Origin: Paracoccaceae bacterium
GTDB taxonomy: Bacteria > Pseudomonadota > Alphaproteobacteria > Rhodobacterales > Rhodobacteraceae
Length of the DNA stretch: 64,000 nt
Reading direction: 5' to 3'
Assembly: GCA_029862205.1 (NCBI GenBank)
Contig: JAOTXT010000014.1
Coordinates: 1 to 64,000 of the forward strand
The position numbers were made by a program, and so were the translations under genes. The notes beneath the pieces were generated by a model. The model was not told the DNA's origin and ran no database searches. It saw only the letters and a program-made list of their open reading frames with translations. Positions 21,369 to 29,822 of the stretch are shown one piece after another (positions within the stretch are counted from its first letter, which is position 1; every line of letters starts with the position of its first letter).

Positions 21369-21590
21369 CTGAAACCCCTGGCCGGCACACTAACGCGAGC
21401 CCGCAGCGGAATCCATGCTTGCACGCGGCGATTGCACACGAGCGCTCCTTGCGTCGCGGAGGGATTTTCTGCGACTGTTGGCTTTCCATTTGTTGCGCAT
21501 CTCAGCAATTTTATTGCGCCGAGGCTCCTCCCCGCCTAAAAATCCGAAACACATGCGCACCAGACGCGTTAATGTGGGGGGACCAACGCA

Positions 21591-22091
21591 ATGTCCGGCA
21601 CCAAGCTCGACCCGATCGATCGCAAGATCCTGGCCGAATTGCAGGGCGACGGGCGCATGACCAATGTCGAGCTCAGCCGCCGGGTCGGTATCTCGGCGCC
21701 GCCGTGCCTGCGCCGGGTCCGCTCGCTGGAAGAGGCCGGGCTGATCGAGGGCTACCACGCCCGGGTCAATGCCCGCGAACTCGGCTACGAGGTGACTGTC
21801 TTCGCCATGGTCAGCCTGAAGAGCCAGGCCGAAGCGGAGCTGGTCGCCTTCGAGGAGCTGGCGCGGAGCTGGCCCATGGTCCGCGAATGCCACATGCTGA
21901 ACGGCGAGATCGATTTCCTGCTGAAATGCGTCTCTCCCAACTTGCTGATGTTCCAGAATTTCCTGACCGGCAGCCTGACCGCGGCGCCCAATGTCGCGAG
22001 CGTCAAGACGTCGCTAGTCATCCGGGCCGCGAAGGACGAGCCGGGCGTGCCGTTCGAGTTGAGCGATCATTTGGCGGCGGAGAAGGTTTGA
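21591..22091 (+). CDS. Lrp/AsnC-family transcriptional regulator
   Basis: 166 residues. The N-terminal winged helix (LDPIDRKILAELQGDGRMTN, then LSRRVGISAPPCLRRVRSLEEAGLI) and the C-terminal RAM ligand domain (VTVFAMVSLKSQAEAEL through NGEIDFLLKCV) are both complete. Such proteins form octamers and respond to amino acids. It is divergent from the cyclase gene across 222 bases. Target genes cannot be told from the sequence. Confidence 0.92.
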   Translation: MSGTKLDPIDRKILAELQGDGRMTNVELSRRVGISAPPCLRRVRSLEEAGLIEGYHARVNARELGYEVTVFAMVSLKSQAEAELVAFEELARSWPMVRECHMLNGEIDFLLKCVSPNLLMFQNFLTGSLTAAPNVASVKTSLVIRAAKDEPGVPFELSDHLAAEKV

Positions 22092-22116
22092 AATCGCGCC
22101 GCCGTCGCCGCGACCT

Positions 22117-22192
22117 GTAGGGTGGGTGCTCCGCACCCACCGCAACCCGACCGACACGCGATCGAATGGTGGGTTCAAAGAACCCACCCTAC
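22117..22192. repeat. Dispersed double-hairpin repeat element
   Basis: Two internal hairpins, GGTGGGTGC-TCC-GCACCCACC at 22121-22141 and GGTGGGTTC-AAA-GAACCCACC at 22168-22188, sit within an outer inverted pair (22117-22127 with 22182-22192, GTAGGGTGGGT/ACCCACCCTAC). The layout is like a small MITE or REP element. It lies between convergent genes. Confidence 0.85.
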
Positions 22193-22196
22193 GGCA

Positions 22197-23261
22197 CTAC
22201 GGCACGTTGCTCCCATCCGGCTGCCGGATGCCACCACGCAGCGCTCCTGCTCCCGTCGCGCCAAACAATACGGCGTGACTGGCCGGAAGCGGTCGGGAAG
22301 CCGCCATCGAGATCCAGATCCGGTAGAGCAGGCGCCGACCCTCGGCCCCGTCCTCATAGGCCGTGCGGCCGTGATAGAGGATATGGTTGTTCAGATACTG
22401 AATATCGCCGGGCTGGAAGGCATGGGTCAGGCCAAGCTCGTGACCGAGCTCGGCCAACATGTCCAACGCCTCCCATTGCTTCTCTGTCATCCGCGGCACC
22501 GAAGCGACCTTCTGGCCGGCCTCGACATAGGTGCGGGAATAGTGGGTGGTGAAATGCCCGTCCTCCATCGCGAAGACCGGCAGCATGTAGTGGGCCGCCT
22601 CGCCGCCTTGCTCCTCGCCGAGGCGCGAGCGGGGGATGTCGCCGTATAGCTCCTCCAGAAGGTCGGAGCGACGTTCCAGCATCACATCATGGATCGCCAC
22701 CGCGCTGGCGATCTGCGAGAGGCCGCCCGACATGGACTGATCGACGCAAAGGAGCGCTACCACATCCGTCCGGTCCGTGTGCCAGCGCAACTCGGCGGTG
22801 GTCTGGACGCGGGCGCGGGACGAGAGGAAGACGTCCTTGCCGCCCTCGTCCTTCAGGGTGCCCCGCGCCAGCGCCGCCGCCCCCTCATCGGTGATCTCGC
22901 CGATCATCTCGGCCTTCGCCGATTGGTAAACGGGGGTGCCCAGATGGCAGGCGAGCCCGAAATGGATCGCCTTCAATTGGTTCGGGCTGTAGCGCTCGAC
23001 CGGTAGCCCGCGCAGCAGAACGATGCCGCGCCCGTGCTCCAGTTCCTCCGCCAGCCGCGCCATGTCCCCGGCGAACTCTCCCAGCGGAAAGTCGTCGGCC
23101 GTCAGTGCCGGCCAATCGAGGCCACGCGCCTTCATGTGCGCCAGCGCCGCATCAATTGCCGCCACCGCGCGCGCGCCGAGGGGCCAGATCCAGCGCCCGT
23201 TTCGTTCGAGCTCGGCCCCGGTCCAGGCGGCAGGGCCGCCGATTGCCCCGCGCGCGCTCAT
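22197..23261 (-). CDS. TauD/TfdA-family Fe(II)/2-oxoglutarate dioxygenase
   Basis: 354 residues from the start at 23261, which overlaps the stop of the upstream M24 gene (ATGA). The iron ligands are visible as HTD in LRWHTDRTDVV and the distal His in NNHILYHGRTAYED, followed by the 2-oxoglutarate Arg in LLYRIWIS. It hydroxylates an unknown substrate. Coupling to a creatinase-like M24 protein suggests that both act on one small nitrogen-containing or amidated compound. A longer reading upstream has no family similarity. Confidence 0.85.
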   Translation of the reverse strand: MSARGAIGGPAAWTGAELERNGRWIWPLGARAVAAIDAALAHMKARGLDWPALTADDFPLGEFAGDMARLAEELEHGRGIVLLRGLPVERYSPNQLKAIHFGLACHLGTPVYQSAKAEMIGEITDEGAAALARGTLKDEGGKDVFLSSRARVQTTAELRWHTDRTDVVALLCVDQSMSGGLSQIASAVAIHDVMLERRSDLLEELYGDIPRSRLGEEQGGEAAHYMLPVFAMEDGHFTTHYSRTYVEAGQKVASVPRMTEKQWEALDMLAELGHELGLTHAFQPGDIQYLNNHILYHGRTAYEDGAEGRRLLYRIWISMAASRPLPASHAVLFGATGAGALRGGIRQPDGSNVP

Positions 23262-24394
23262 CCCACCACCATCCCCAGCGGCATCCGGCTCAGCGGCTCG
23301 GCGCCCGCATCCGTTACCAGCGACGTGCGCCCCAGTGTCATGGCCGTGGCGCTCTCGGAATCCGCCAGGATCATGTGCAGGAAGAAGACCATGCCCGGCT
23401 CCATCACCGTGGGGGCGTCCTCGTAGAACATCTGATCCTCCATCCACGAGGGCGAGAAGCGCGGCCCCAGCGCATAGCCGCAGGCGTTGAGCCGGTGCGC
23501 GCCGAGGCCCGCCTCGTCCAGCACGCGGGCATGGGCGGCGAAGACCTCGCCCATCGCCTGGCCGGGCTTCAGCGCCGCCTCGCAGGCCATCAGCGCGGTC
23601 TCGCAGGCGGCTTGCATCGTGACATGCCCGGGCCGGGGTTCGCCTATCACGATCGTCTTCATGTTGGCCGAATGGTAGTGCCGGTAGGCGCCGGCCCATT
23701 CCAGGGTCAGTTGATCGTTCGCGTCCAGTACACGGCGGCCCGAATAGTAGCGGCAGAGGAGCGCGTGCTTGCCCGAGCCGATGATGAACTCGTTGCCCGC
23801 GTAGTCGCCACCGCCCGTGAAGATCGCGTCATGCATGGCACCCAGGATCGCGCCCTCATCCGCGCCCGCATGGGCTCGCGCGACCGCCGCGTCCCAGGCC
23901 AGGTCGCCCAGTTCGGCGGCCTTGCGGACGTATTCGATCTCGGCCGGGCTTTTGACCAACCGCAGCACGCCCATCAGGTCCGAGGCGTCAACCAGCCCGT
24001 CGAGCCGCGCCGCCAGGCGCGCGCCATGCTGATGCACCAGGCCTTGGGTCCGGGTCTCCCAGCCAATTCGTTTGGCCGATAGCCCCATCTCGTCCAGCAA
24101 CGCCACCAGGTCCTCGGTCGGGTCGGCCCCCGCCCGGTCCTTCCAGATGCGGATATCCTGGATGCTCGATGTCAACTGCGCCTGGCGCAGATCCGCCGAG
24201 CGGGTCAGGAGCACCGGCTCGGCCCCGCTGATCACCAGGCACTGGAAAAAGCAGAAACCGAACGTGTCGTAGCCGGTCAGCCAATACTGGCTCTCCGGGG
24301 CGAACAGCAGCAGGGCGTCGAGCCCGCGCCGCGCCATCTCGGCACGGGTCCGAGCCATGCGGTCCTCGAACTCGGCGGCTGTGAAATGCGGCAT
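23258..24394 (-). CDS. M24-family (creatinase/DoeA-like) protein lacking metal ligands
   Basis: 378 residues with the creatinase N-domain (MARRGLDALLLFAPESQYWLTG) and the pita-bread C-domain. The five metal ligands of Xaa-Pro aminopeptidases appear replaced: the D.G...SD.TR region reads LEWAGAYRHYHSANMKT, the GHG.G region reads CGYALG, the IEPG region reads FFLHM, and the final ED motif is LGRTSLVT. This points to a metal-independent hydrolase like creatinase or ectoine hydrolase, not a peptidase. The substrate is not known. Confidence 0.8.
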   Translation of the reverse strand: MPHFTAAEFEDRMARTRAEMARRGLDALLLFAPESQYWLTGYDTFGFCFFQCLVISGAEPVLLTRSADLRQAQLTSSIQDIRIWKDRAGADPTEDLVALLDEMGLSAKRIGWETRTQGLVHQHGARLAARLDGLVDASDLMGVLRLVKSPAEIEYVRKAAELGDLAWDAAVARAHAGADEGAILGAMHDAIFTGGGDYAGNEFIIGSGKHALLCRYYSGRRVLDANDQLTLEWAGAYRHYHSANMKTIVIGEPRPGHVTMQAACETALMACEAALKPGQAMGEVFAAHARVLDEAGLGAHRLNACGYALGPRFSPSWMEDQMFYEDAPTVMEPGMVFFLHMILADSESATAMTLGRTSLVTDAGAEPLSRMPLGMVVG

Positions 24395-24403
24395 GGGATC
24401 TCC

Positions 24404-25156
24404 TTATAGCGCGATGGCCGCGACCAGGCGCCCGTAATCCGCCTCGCCCCGATGGCAGGCACGGCGGTAGCTGAAGAACCGCTCCTCGTCGGAATAGGTA
24501 CAGTGGCCGGTCCATTCGGCCAGACCCAGCCCCGCCGCGCGCAGCCGCTCGAGGCAGTAGCCCGGCAGATCGAACATTGCCCGGTCGCCCTGCCCGTCGG
24601 CGAAGAAACACGCGTTCTCCGGGTCGTCGTCCAGGAACCGCTCGACATATTCCGGCCCAACCTCGTAGGCACGCTGCGAGATCACAGGGCCGATCACGGC
24701 GGTGATCCGCCCCCGCGCCGCGCCGAGGCCCAGCATCGCCTCGACGGTCGCTTCCAGCACCCCGCCCAGCGCCCCGCCCCAGCCGGCATGGGCGGCGCCG
24801 ATCACGCCCGCCTGGCGGTCGGCGAAAAGCACCGGCGCGCAATCGGCTGTCAGAATGGCCAAGCCCAGCCCCGGCTGGCCAGTCACCATTGCGTCCGCCT
24901 TCGGCCGGTCGCCGGGCCAGGGGCCGGTCACCACTTCGGCCCGGTCGGAATGGATCTGGTGGACCGAGATCAAGTCCTCGACCTCCAAATGGGCTATGAT
25001 CCGCGCGCGGTTCTCGGCAATCGCACCCGGATCGTCGTTCGATCCCTGCCCACCGTTCAGCGCCGCATATATGTCCTTGGAGACGCCGCCCCGCCGGGTG
25101 AAAAACCCGTGCGTCACGTCCTCGAGCGCGGTGGCGCGGATGGGGTCGAGCGTCAT
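24404..25156 (-). CDS. pgeF: Peptidoglycan editing factor PgeF (YfiH/laccase-domain)
   Basis: 250 residues from the start at 25156, overlapping the midA stop by 4 bases. Metal-site motifs are SVHQIHSD, LTADCAPVLF and GAAHAGWGG (His, Cys, His), as in the YfiH family. PgeF removes wrongly incorporated residues from peptidoglycan precursors; some members were named polyphenol oxidases. The upstream partner genes midA and lgt are a frequent neighbourhood in alphaproteobacteria. Confidence 0.88.
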   Translation of the reverse strand: MTLDPIRATALEDVTHGFFTRRGGVSKDIYAALNGGQGSNDDPGAIAENRARIIAHLEVEDLISVHQIHSDRAEVVTGPWPGDRPKADAMVTGQPGLGLAILTADCAPVLFADRQAGVIGAAHAGWGGALGGVLEATVEAMLGLGAARGRITAVIGPVISQRAYEVGPEYVERFLDDDPENACFFADGQGDRAMFDLPGYCLERLRAAGLGLAEWTGHCTYSDEERFFSYRRACHRGEADYGRLVAAIAL

Positions 25157-26217
25157 CGGGTCTCCTCGAAGCCGGGCGGGCCAAATCCGGGCGGTGCAGC
25201 CGCACCCTGGGGCCAAGCGGCCAGAACATTGAAAAGCCTCCCCATCTGATCGGCGCCCGTCAAGCGGTCCAGCGCATCGGCGACCGCTCCGGCCTGATCA
25301 GGCCGCGCATCTGCCAGGGACGCGGCGCGCTGGCCAAGGCCGAGCGCGGCCAGGAACGTGCCCTGCGCCGTGCTGGCGGTGGCCAGCGGATCGAGCGTGC
25401 CGGCCAGATGATCAAAGTCGATCAGCCAAGTCAGGTCCGCCCCGCCCGGCGCCGCTAACGGGTCCGCGGGCGCGTGGCGCTTCAATGCTTGCAGGGTGAA
25501 GCCCGGCGGCCGGTCCCCGGCCTGGTAGCCGTAATCGACGATCAGCGCCGCGCCACCGTCCCGCGCGATCCTCCGAGTAGCTTCGGCGGCCACAGCGTCC
25601 GCAATAGGTGACGTCTCGCGCCAGGCGCCCTCGGGCGCATCGTGCTGCCCAGGCAGCGGCGCCGACAGGCCCCAGGCCAGCCGGTCCCCATCGATCCCGA
25701 CCTGCTTTTCGCGCCAACCCTCAGCGGTTGCGAGGAACTGGCGCACCGGAAGTGCATCAAAGAACTCGTTGGCGACGATCAGCGCCGGACCCTCGGGCAC
25801 CAGCTCCAACCGCTCCGCCCATTGAGCGCCAGGCAGCCGCTTTGCTTGCTCGGCCCGCAAGGCCGGCGAGGTCTCGACCAGCCACAGATCCGCTGCTTCC
25901 GCGAAGCCCGACACCGCGCCCGCCGCCCGCAGCGCATCCGCCATCAGCGTGCCCCGTCCAGGCCCAAGCTCGATCAGGCGGAACGATGCGGGCGATCCTT
26001 GATCCCGCCAGACCTGGGTCAGCCAAAGCCCGATCAGTTCGCCGAACATCTGGCTGATCTCGGGCGCGGTGGTGAAATGCCCGGCCGCGCCCAGGGGATC
26101 ATCCTTTATGTAGAACCCGTGCTCGGGGTGACCGAGGCACAGCGCCATGTACTCGGCGACGCTCATCGGGCCGGAGGCGCGGATCTGCGCCTTGATGATG
26201 GCTTCGAGCCCGCTCAC
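25153..26217 (-). CDS. MidA/NDUFAF7-family protein arginine methyltransferase
   Basis: 354 residues starting with a GTG at 26217 that overlaps the lgt stop (GTGA). Family blocks include MSVAEYMALCLGHPEHGFYI, DPLGAAGHFTTAPEISQMFGE and the SAM motif LIELGPGRGTLMADALR, then IVANEFFDALPVRQF. Its mitochondrial homologue NDUFAF7 methylates a complex I subunit; bacterial targets are less clear. Confidence 0.85.
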   Translation of the reverse strand: MSGLEAIIKAQIRASGPMSVAEYMALCLGHPEHGFYIKDDPLGAAGHFTTAPEISQMFGELIGLWLTQVWRDQGSPASFRLIELGPGRGTLMADALRAAGAVSGFAEAADLWLVETSPALRAEQAKRLPGAQWAERLELVPEGPALIVANEFFDALPVRQFLATAEGWREKQVGIDGDRLAWGLSAPLPGQHDAPEGAWRETSPIADAVAAEATRRIARDGGAALIVDYGYQAGDRPPGFTLQALKRHAPADPLAAPGGADLTWLIDFDHLAGTLDPLATASTAQGTFLAALGLGQRAASLADARPDQAGAVADALDRLTGADQMGRLFNVLAAWPQGAAAPPGFGPPGFEETR

Positions 26218-27056
26218 ACCCGTTCCGGCGCGCGCGCCGTGAAGATGAACACGAGCCCGATCAGGATCATCGGCAACGACAGCATTTGGCCCATGGTCAG
26301 CCCGCCGCCGCCGATTTCGACCGCGTAGCCAATATGGGCGTCCCATTGGCGGAAATTTTCGACGACGCTCCGCGCCAGCCCATAGCCGATGAAGAAGACC
26401 CCGATGACTTGGCCCGGTTTCTTCAGCCAGCCGCATGAGAGCGCCAGCCACCACATCACGGCGCCCAGCACCAGCCCTTCCAGCCCCGCCTCGTATAGCT
26501 GACTCGGGTGACGCGGCTCCGGGCCCGCGCCCGGGAAAACCATTGCCCAGGGCACGTCCGAGACCCGGCCCCAAAGCTCGCCGTTGATGAAATTCGCGAT
26601 CCGGCCAAAGAAGATGCCCACCGGCGCAGCCAACGCCACTGCGTCGCCGACCTGGAAATGAGGCAGGCTACGCCGCGCCGTGAACAACAGAACGCCCGCG
26701 ATCACACCGATGAACCCGCCATGGAAGGACATGCCGCCTTCCCAGACCTGCAGCGCCTCGAGCGGGCGCGACAGGTAATAGCCAGGATTGTAGAACAGCA
26801 CATAGCCCAGCCGCCCGCCCAGGACGACCCCGATGATCATCCAGAGCAGCAGCTCCTCGGGCTGCTCCGGCGTCATCGGCGCCTTGCTGTGCGGCCAGAG
26901 CCGGGGCCGTCGCATCAGCGCGACGACCAGCCGCCATCCGATCAAAAGCCCGGCGATATAGGCCAGCGCATACCAGCGCAGCGAGAACTCGTAACTGCCC
27001 AGCGTGATCGTGAAGATCGCCGGATCGATTTCGGGAAAGGGCAGGACGAATAACAT
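26214..27056 (-). CDS. lgt: Prolipoprotein diacylglyceryl transferase
   Basis: 280 residues from the start at 27056. About seven membrane helices. Lgt landmarks are SLRWYALAYIAGLLIGW, MSFHGGFIGVIAG and the signature GRIANFINGELWGR. It attaches diacylglycerol to the lipobox Cys of prolipoproteins such as the ChaN-like and DUF2799 proteins in this window. First gene of the lgt-midA-pgeF-M24-TauD run. Confidence 0.95.
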   Translation of the reverse strand: MLFVLPFPEIDPAIFTITLGSYEFSLRWYALAYIAGLLIGWRLVVALMRRPRLWPHSKAPMTPEQPEELLLWMIIGVVLGGRLGYVLFYNPGYYLSRPLEALQVWEGGMSFHGGFIGVIAGVLLFTARRSLPHFQVGDAVALAAPVGIFFGRIANFINGELWGRVSDVPWAMVFPGAGPEPRHPSQLYEAGLEGLVLGAVMWWLALSCGWLKKPGQVIGVFFIGYGLARSVVENFRQWDAHIGYAVEIGGGGLTMGQMLSLPMILIGLVFIFTARAPERV

Positions 27057-27251
27057 GGCGCCTCGCTTGGTTTCCCGCCGATGTGGGGGCCGCCACCGGT
27101 CCCTGTCAAGCACCCCTGGCAAACACTTCTGTCAAGCACTCCCGCCAGCCGCGCCCGTCAGGTAACAGGCGCCCAACTTTCAGTCCCCCGTCCTTGCATG
27201 GGCCTCTCCCGCAAGACATAAATCAAATTCCCGAACACCGGAGGCCGCGCC

Positions 27252-27497
27252 ATGCAGACCCGCGACAAGCTCTTTGACGATCTCAGCCAGCTGATGACCA
27301 ACGCGGCCGGCATGGCCCAGGGCGTGAAGACCGAGGCCGAAACCGCGATGCGCGGCCTGGTCGAACGCTGGTTGGCGGATGCCAACCTGGTGACCCGCGA
27401 GGAATTCGACGCGGTGCGTGAGATGGCCCAGAAGGCCCGCGAGGAAAACGAGGCACTGGCCGCACGTATCGCCGAACTGGAAAAGAAGCTGGGCTGA
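27252..27497 (+). CDS. ubiK: UbiK-family accessory factor (BMFP domain)
   Basis: 81 residues: an amphipathic N-terminal helix (RDKLFDDLSQLMTNAAGMAQG), then VTREEFDAVREMAQKAREEN and a C-terminal coiled coil ending ARIAELEKKLG. This is the BMFP/UbiK pattern. UbiK assists ubiquinone synthesis by bringing Ubi proteins to lipid. GGAGG lies at 27240-27244, just upstream of the start. It is divergent from lgt. Confidence 0.88.
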   Translation: MQTRDKLFDDLSQLMTNAAGMAQGVKTEAETAMRGLVERWLADANLVTREEFDAVREMAQKAREENEALAARIAELEKKLG

Positions 27498-27744
27498 GCT
27501 GTTCCTGCCTCTAAGGGTTGTCCTCGGGCCGGACAATCCCGGCAGCCACGCGGTTTGTTAACCCTTCGCGCCCAAAACCATCCACATGAATCTTTTGTGC
27601 CAGCGCGATTTCCGCTTTACGGCGGACTCCGTTAATGCCACCATATCTTGCGGGTCGATGAGTAGCAGTACACGATCCGTGGAAACCCTGGGTGTATCCA
27701 GTAGGCTTAGCCAAAGGAAACACCACAAAATGGGGACATGAGGC

Positions 27745-28248
27745 ATGACTGCAGTCGAGCATCACCACCCTGAAACAGATGTTCACCCTATCGACATGGT
27801 TGAATCCCTGGCCGAGCAGTGCCGTTGGGACTTTGACCGGGTCGGCGAGGACCAGATCGCAGTCGCGATCGAGGGCGCATGGCGAACCTACTCCCTGTCG
27901 CTGATGTGGTCTCGGCATGACGATATGCTACGCCTGTTCTGCACCTTCGAACTGAACCCTCCGGAGGCGCGCTTGGGCGAGTTTTTCCGTCTGCTCAACA
28001 TCGTGAACGACAAGATCTGGGGCGGCAGTTTCACGCTCTGGCGTGAACAGAAGCTCCTCGCGTATCGCTGCGGGCTTACCCTGGCCGGCGGCGCCCACGC
28101 GACGCCAGAGCAGATCGAGTCGATGCTTCACTCGGCAACCGGTTTGAGCGAGCGGTTCTATCCGGCATTCCAGCTGGTCGGCTGGAGCGAGGAGTCGGCC
28201 GAGCTGGCCGCCGAGATAGCGATCGAAGAAGCATTCGGCACCGCCTGA
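27745..28248 (+). CDS. YbjN domain protein, cytoplasmic
   Basis: 167 residues without a signal peptide. The YbjN pattern is seen in MVESLAEQCRWDFDRVGEDQIAV, then LLNIVNDKIWGGSFTLW and LLAYRCGLTLAGG. It ends in an acidic helix (ESAELAAEIAIEEAFG). YbjN proteins resemble type III secretion chaperones in fold and are linked to stress responses; the exact role is unknown. A terminator follows at 28289. The 247 bases upstream hold a hairpin near 27515-27539 and no gene. Confidence 0.85.
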   Translation: MTAVEHHHPETDVHPIDMVESLAEQCRWDFDRVGEDQIAVAIEGAWRTYSLSLMWSRHDDMLRLFCTFELNPPEARLGEFFRLLNIVNDKIWGGSFTLWREQKLLAYRCGLTLAGGAHATPEQIESMLHSATGLSERFYPAFQLVGWSEESAELAAEIAIEEAFGTA

Positions 28249-28288
28249 CCGGCGCGCTTGAGTGGTTGGAGCGTATCGATCAGGCTGA

Positions 28289-28325
28289 GCGCTGGCCTCG
28301 CGAGGGTGGGCCAGCGCCTTTTTTT
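28289..28325 (+). terminator. Rho-independent terminator after ybjN
   Basis: Stem GCGCTGGCC (28289-28297) pairs with GGCCAGCGC (28309-28317), followed by a T-run at 28319-28325. It separates the YbjN gene from proC and argues against any proC start upstream of 28344. Confidence 0.9.
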
Positions 28326-28343
28326 GCCGATCGGGAGGACATC

Positions 28344-29159
28344 ATGGGCGATCTGAAAGCGGCCGGCATCCAATCCCTGGTGCTGCTCGGCTGCGGCAAG
28401 ATGGGCGGCGCGATGCTGGAGGGCTGGCTGGCCGGTGGCCTGGCGCCCGATCAGGTGCAGGTGATCGAACCCAATCCCTCGGATTGGCTTAACGCACGGG
28501 TCGCTGAGGGCGTCGCGCTGAACCCGGCGCAGCTCGCCCCAGCAACCGTCGCGGTGATCGCGGTCAAGCCCCAGATGATGGCCGAAGCGGCCCCGCAATT
28601 GGCGGGTTTGGCGGATCGGGGCACGGTATTCCTGTCGATCGCCGCGGGCACGCCGATTGCCGCCTTCGAGGCGATGTTCGGCGCCGGTGCTCCGATCATC
28701 AGGGCGATGCCCAACACGCCGGCCTCGGTGGGCCGCGGGATCAGCGCGCTGGTCGGCAATGCCGCCGCCAGCGAGGCGTATCTGGCGATGGCGGAGACCT
28801 TGCTGGCCGCGGTCGGCCAGACCGTGCGGCTCGACAGCGAGGATCAGATGCATGCGGTGACCGGCCTCTCTGGCTCGGGCCCGGCCTATGTGTTCCACAT
28901 GATCGAGGCGATGGCCGAGGCCGGCCGGGCGGCGGGCCTCGAGGGCGATTTGGCGATGCGCCTCGCCCGTGCGACGGTGGTTGGCGCCGGCGCCCTGGCC
29001 GATGCCTCGCCCGAGAGCGCCGAGCAACTGCGCGTCAACGTCACCAGCCCGGCCGGCACAACCGCCGCAGGACTGGCGGTACTAATGCCCGAACTGCCCG
29101 CGCTCGTCACCCGCACGGTTGCTGCGGCAGCCGAGCGGTCACGGGAGCTGGCAGAATAA
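28344..29159 (+). CDS. proC: Pyrroline-5-carboxylate reductase
   Basis: 271 residues from the start at 28344, preceded by GGGAGGA and lying after a terminator. The dinucleotide motif LLGCGKMGGAMLEG, the RAMPNTPASVGRG loop and the active-site TGLSGSGPAYVF are all present. It reduces pyrroline-5-carboxylate to proline. The stop is only 2 bases before the first operator of the phasin promoter. Confidence 0.95.
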   Translation: MGDLKAAGIQSLVLLGCGKMGGAMLEGWLAGGLAPDQVQVIEPNPSDWLNARVAEGVALNPAQLAPATVAVIAVKPQMMAEAAPQLAGLADRGTVFLSIAAGTPIAAFEAMFGAGAPIIRAMPNTPASVGRGISALVGNAAASEAYLAMAETLLAAVGQTVRLDSEDQMHAVTGLSGSGPAYVFHMIEAMAEAGRAAGLEGDLAMRLARATVVGAGALADASPESAEQLRVNVTSPAGTTAAGLAVLMPELPALVTRTVAAAAERSRELAE

Positions 29160-29161
29160 AT

Positions 29162-29214
29162 TTGTGCGCTGCACAATCTTTCTCCTTGACAATTTTTGTG
29201 CGCTGCACAATATT
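29162..29214 (+). promoter_or_regulatory. Phasin promoter with two PhaR-type operators
   Basis: Two identical palindromes TTGTGC-GCT-GCACAA lie at 29162-29176 and 29196-29210, centres 34 bases apart. A TTGACA (-35) is at 29186-29191 and an AATATT (-10) at 29209-29214, 17 bases apart, so the second palindrome fills the spacer and would block RNA polymerase. TGC-rich dyads are the type of site bound by PhaR, the polyhydroxyalkanoate-responsive repressor. The PhaR assignment is inference. Confidence 0.8.
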
Positions 29215-29284
29215 CCCCTCAGACGATGACCGGCGGCCCGGGGACAAGGGTCGCATACCAGACCCAGATCCGATGGAGACTGAC

Positions 29285-29722
29285 ATGACTGCCAAGGACT
29301 TCCCCTTCCTATTCGATGCCGAGAACCTCAAGGAAATGTTCGGTGCCGCAAAGCTGCCGGCGCTCGACACCGAGGCTCTGATGGCTGCCCATCAGAAGAA
29401 CGTCGACGCCATGATCGAGGCCAACAAGGTCGTGTTCGCCGGCTACCAGGACCTCTACAAGCGCCAGGTCGCTCTGTTCGAGGCCGCCGTCGCCGACGCC
29501 AAGGACAAGGTTGGCGAGATCCAGGGCCAGCCGCTGACCGCCGAGCGCGCCGCCGAAAACGTGCAGGCCATGCGCACCGCATTCGAGAAAGCGGCCACCG
29601 AGGTCAAGGAACTGGCCGACATGGCGCAGAAGGCGAACACCGAGGCCTTCGAGATCGTCAAGGCCCGCGCCGAGGAAGCGATGGCCGAATTCAAGACGGC
29701 CGCCGACAAGCTTGCCGCCTAA
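29285..29722 (+). CDS. phaP: Phasin-family protein
   Basis: 145 residues, almost wholly helical and rich in Ala, Glu and Lys, with the phasin pattern ALMAAHQKNVDAMIEANKVV, then GYQDLYKRQVALFEAAV and a C-terminal helix ending AADKLAA. Phasins coat polyhydroxyalkanoate granules. The start at 29285 is preferred over the ATG at 29273 because GGAG lies 5 bases upstream of it. Regulation through the twin operators upstream is likely. No PHA synthase gene is in the window. Confidence 0.88.
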   Translation: MTAKDFPFLFDAENLKEMFGAAKLPALDTEALMAAHQKNVDAMIEANKVVFAGYQDLYKRQVALFEAAVADAKDKVGEIQGQPLTAERAAENVQAMRTAFEKAATEVKELADMAQKANTEAFEIVKARAEEAMAEFKTAADKLAA

Positions 29723-29751
29723 CCAACCCGCGCTATCGCGTCATGATTGCC

Positions 29752-29775
29752 GAGGCCGCCCATTGGGCGGCCTCG
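29752..29775 (+). terminator. Hairpin, likely phasin terminator
   Basis: A 10-bp perfect stem CGAGGCCGCC / GGCGGCCTCG around an ATTG loop. Only a short broken T-stretch follows. Directly after it the 11-base unit CGTTTCCGGGG repeats (29779-29810, third copy partial). Confidence 0.6.
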
Positions 29776-29822
29776 TTGCGTTTCCGGGGCGTTTCCGGGG
29801 CGTTTCCGGGACTTTCCCGCGA

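Noticed and set aside
22197-23699. TauD gene starting at 23699
   Set aside because: The extra part lies within the M24 gene and has no similarity to dioxygenases; the ATGA overlap at 23258-23261 gives a natural start.
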